This document shows, in pieces, positions 15,039 through 16,229 of a DNA stretch of 16,229 bases. Position 1 is the stretch's first letter. Every line of letters starts with the position of its first letter. The notes beneath the pieces are model-generated. The model did no database searches. It saw only the letters and a list, made by a program, of their open reading frames with translations, and was not told the origin of the DNA. The position numbers and the translations under genes are program-made. The DNA is from Parachlamydiales bacterium (GTDB lineage Bacteria; Chlamydiota; Chlamydiia; Chlamydiales; SM23-39). The DNA lies in the NCBI GenBank assembly GCA_003151315.1, contig PLXF01000184.1:1-16229 (forward strand). The letters are read 5' to 3'.

Positions 15039-15418
15039 AAAAAAATCGGCTTGAACGAATTAATTCCCTATTGAAAGAGGTCATTTCTGAAGTGATCCAT
15101 AAAGACGTGCGTAACCCGCACGTAAATACCTTCGTAACCGTGACTCAGGTAGATACAGCTGCCGATCTTCACCATGCGAAGGTATACATTAGCCTGATCG
15201 CAACGGAAGCTGAGAAATTAAAAGTTTTGGCCGCTCTCCAAACTGCGGCCGGATTTATCGCCGTTAACGCCTCCAAAAAGGTGCAGCTGCGCTATTTTCC
15301 TGCCCTTACGTTCAAGCTCGACACGGCCCTGGAAGAGCACCTCCGCATTCAGGAAATCTTAGGAAAAATCGAGCAGGAGCGCTCTACTAGACCTGAGAAC
15401 CACGCCGAAAATGAATAA
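15035..15418 (+). CDS. rbfA: 30S ribosome-binding factor A
   Basis: A small KH-fold protein that binds 30S precursors and helps 16S rRNA 5'-end maturation. The 127 residues are the usual length. Family features are the N-terminal helix [17 protein letters not shown] (5-21), the DVRNPHV turn (24-30), the [19 protein letters not shown] strand-helix region (35-53), and [15 protein letters not shown] (86-100) followed by a helix ending at 110. The last 15 residues are a polar tail. The ATG overlaps the infB stop (ATGA), so it is translationally coupled. Confidence 0.96.
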   Translation: MKKNRLERINSLLKEVISEVIHKDVRNPHVNTFVTVTQVDTAADLHHAKVYISLIATEAEKLKVLAALQTAAGFIAVNASKKVQLRYFPALTFKLDTALEEHLRIQEILGKIEQERSTRPENHAENE

Positions 15419-16097
15419 TCAGGGAATTCTCCTCGTTAATAAATCTCGGGGCTCAACCTCTTTTCAGATCGTCCATCAATTGCGCAAGCTGACCAAAATT
15501 GAAAAAATTGGTCACGCGGGGACACTCGATCCCTTTGCTGTGGGCGTTATGGTGCTGCTAGTAGGTCGCGATTTCACCCGCAAATCCGACGAGTTTCTCT
15601 CTGCGGATAAAGAATATCGAGCCACCCTGCATTTAGGGGTCTCAACCGATAGCTACGACATCGATGGACAGGTGACCGACCGCTCTGAAATCGTGCCCGA
15701 TCTCAATCAAGTACATCTAGCCATCGCCTCTTTTCAAGGGAAAATTTTACAAGTTCCCCCTATGTTTTCCGCCAAAAAAATCCAGGGCAAAAAACTGTGC
15801 GATCTCGCGCGAAAAGGGATTGTTGTAGAGCGAGCCGCTGTTCCTGTGGAAATTCAGATAAAACTTATCCGTTATGAATACCCCGAATTGGAAATTGAGG
15901 CCTCTTGCAGTAAAGGGACCTATATCCGCTCGCTTGCCTTTGACATAGGACAATTGCTCGGCTGCGGCGCGCACCTCTCTTCTCTGATACGGCTCCGTTC
16001 AGGCGCCTTTACCCTCGAGGAATGCATTCCTCAGGAACTATTAAAAAATCCAGAATTCGATATTCGGCCACACCTCAGATTAGGATCTTATGTCTAA
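15411..16097 (+). CDS. truB: tRNA pseudouridine(55) synthase
   Basis: Makes the universal pseudouridine in the T-loop of tRNAs. It has 228 residues, with KSRGSTSF (11-18), the catalytic segment [13 protein letters not shown] (34-46, D40), [17 protein letters not shown], a [11 protein letters not shown] segment and [14 protein letters not shown] in the C-terminal half of the catalytic domain. It stops right after the catalytic domain and lacks the PUA-type C-terminal extension of the 314-residue E. coli enzyme, as in other short chlamydial TruB proteins. It overlaps the rbfA end by 8 bases and the ychF start by 8 bases. Confidence 0.95.
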   Translation: MNNQGILLVNKSRGSTSFQIVHQLRKLTKIEKIGHAGTLDPFAVGVMVLLVGRDFTRKSDEFLSADKEYRATLHLGVSTDSYDIDGQVTDRSEIVPDLNQVHLAIASFQGKILQVPPMFSAKKIQGKKLCDLARKGIVVERAAVPVEIQIKLIRYEYPELEIEASCSKGTYIRSLAFDIGQLLGCGAHLSSLIRLRSGAFTLEECIPQELLKNPEFDIRPHLRLGSYV

Positions 16098-16229
16098 TAC
16101 AAACGTCTCATGCGGAATCGTAGGGCTCCCCAATGTGGGTAAATCGACCCTGTTCAACGCGTTAACGCGGAAGCAAATCCCCTCAGAAAACTACCCGTTT
16201 TGCACCATCGATCCCAATGTAGGCATTGT
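16090..16229 (+). CDS. ychF: Ribosome-associated ATPase/GTPase YchF (Obg-like), 5' end only
   Basis: The frame starts with ATG at 16090, 8 bases inside the truB end, with AGGA 4 bases upstream, and runs off the right edge. The 46 visible residues include [15 protein letters not shown], the P-loop with YchF-specific context, and [12 protein letters not shown] (family pattern NFPFCTIEPN). YchF proteins bind ATP and ribosomes and act in translation-linked stress control. In C. trachomatis I recall ribF between truB and ychF; here the two are joined directly. Confidence 0.93.
   Translation, partial: MSNTNVSCGIVGLPNVGKSTLFNALTRKQIPSENYPFCTIDPNVGI

Noticed and set aside
1..16229. CRISPR arrays, insertion sequences, prophage or integrase genes
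   Set aside because: No short direct-repeat array, transposase or integrase motif, or terminal inverted repeats were seen on either strand.

Overview
The window looks like chromosomal housekeeping DNA from a member of the Chlamydiae outside Chlamydia itself (an environmental, amoeba-associated type). Two gene orders support this. The first is rpe ... efp-accB-accC, and its EF-P is of the chlamydial 'efp1' kind (non-canonical loop, C-terminus ending EYIQRV). The second is rpsA-nusA-infB-rbfA-truB followed by ychF, which is the C. trachomatis CT098-CT092 order from memory, but with ribF missing between truB and ychF. The assignment rests on remembered synteny and protein character, not on a search.

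Layout. Positions 1-69 (minus) hold a tRNA-Ser(CGA) cut by the left edge. Positions 188-613 (plus) hold a small two-helix membrane protein resembling a chlamydial inclusion membrane (Inc) protein, with its own promoter. From 8989 down to 623 everything is on the minus strand in two tightly packed groups. The first is lysC (a short aspartate kinase without ACT domains) joined by TAATG to a 647-residue protein I do not recognise. After a 70-base gap carrying a promoter candidate comes rpe-yvcK-HAD phosphatase-efp-accB-accC-rfbA, with junctions that overlap or are only a few bases apart. An AT-rich 505-base divergent region (8990-9494) holds a good lysC promoter and an 11-bp inverted repeat. From 9495 to the right edge the plus strand carries rpsA, nusA, infB, rbfA, truB and the start of ychF.

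How the genes fit together. The right half is a translation/transcription module: ribosomal protein S1, NusA, IF2, the 30S maturation factor RbfA, tRNA U55 pseudouridine synthase and a ribosome-associated ATPase. The left half mixes central metabolism (pentose-phosphate epimerase, a YvcK-type UDP-sugar-binding regulator), fatty-acid synthesis entry (biotin carrier and biotin carboxylase of acetyl-CoA carboxylase), polyproline translation (EF-P), a nucleotide-sugar enzyme (RfbA) and the first step of the aspartate/diaminopimelate pathway (LysC).

No CRISPR array, insertion sequence, integrase or phage gene is visible. The most interesting items are the unrecognised 647-residue protein coupled to an ACT-less aspartokinase, the Inc-like gene beside a tRNA, the yvcK/HAD insertion and rfbA addition in the conserved acc operon, the atypical EF-P loop, and the structured AT-rich divergent region.
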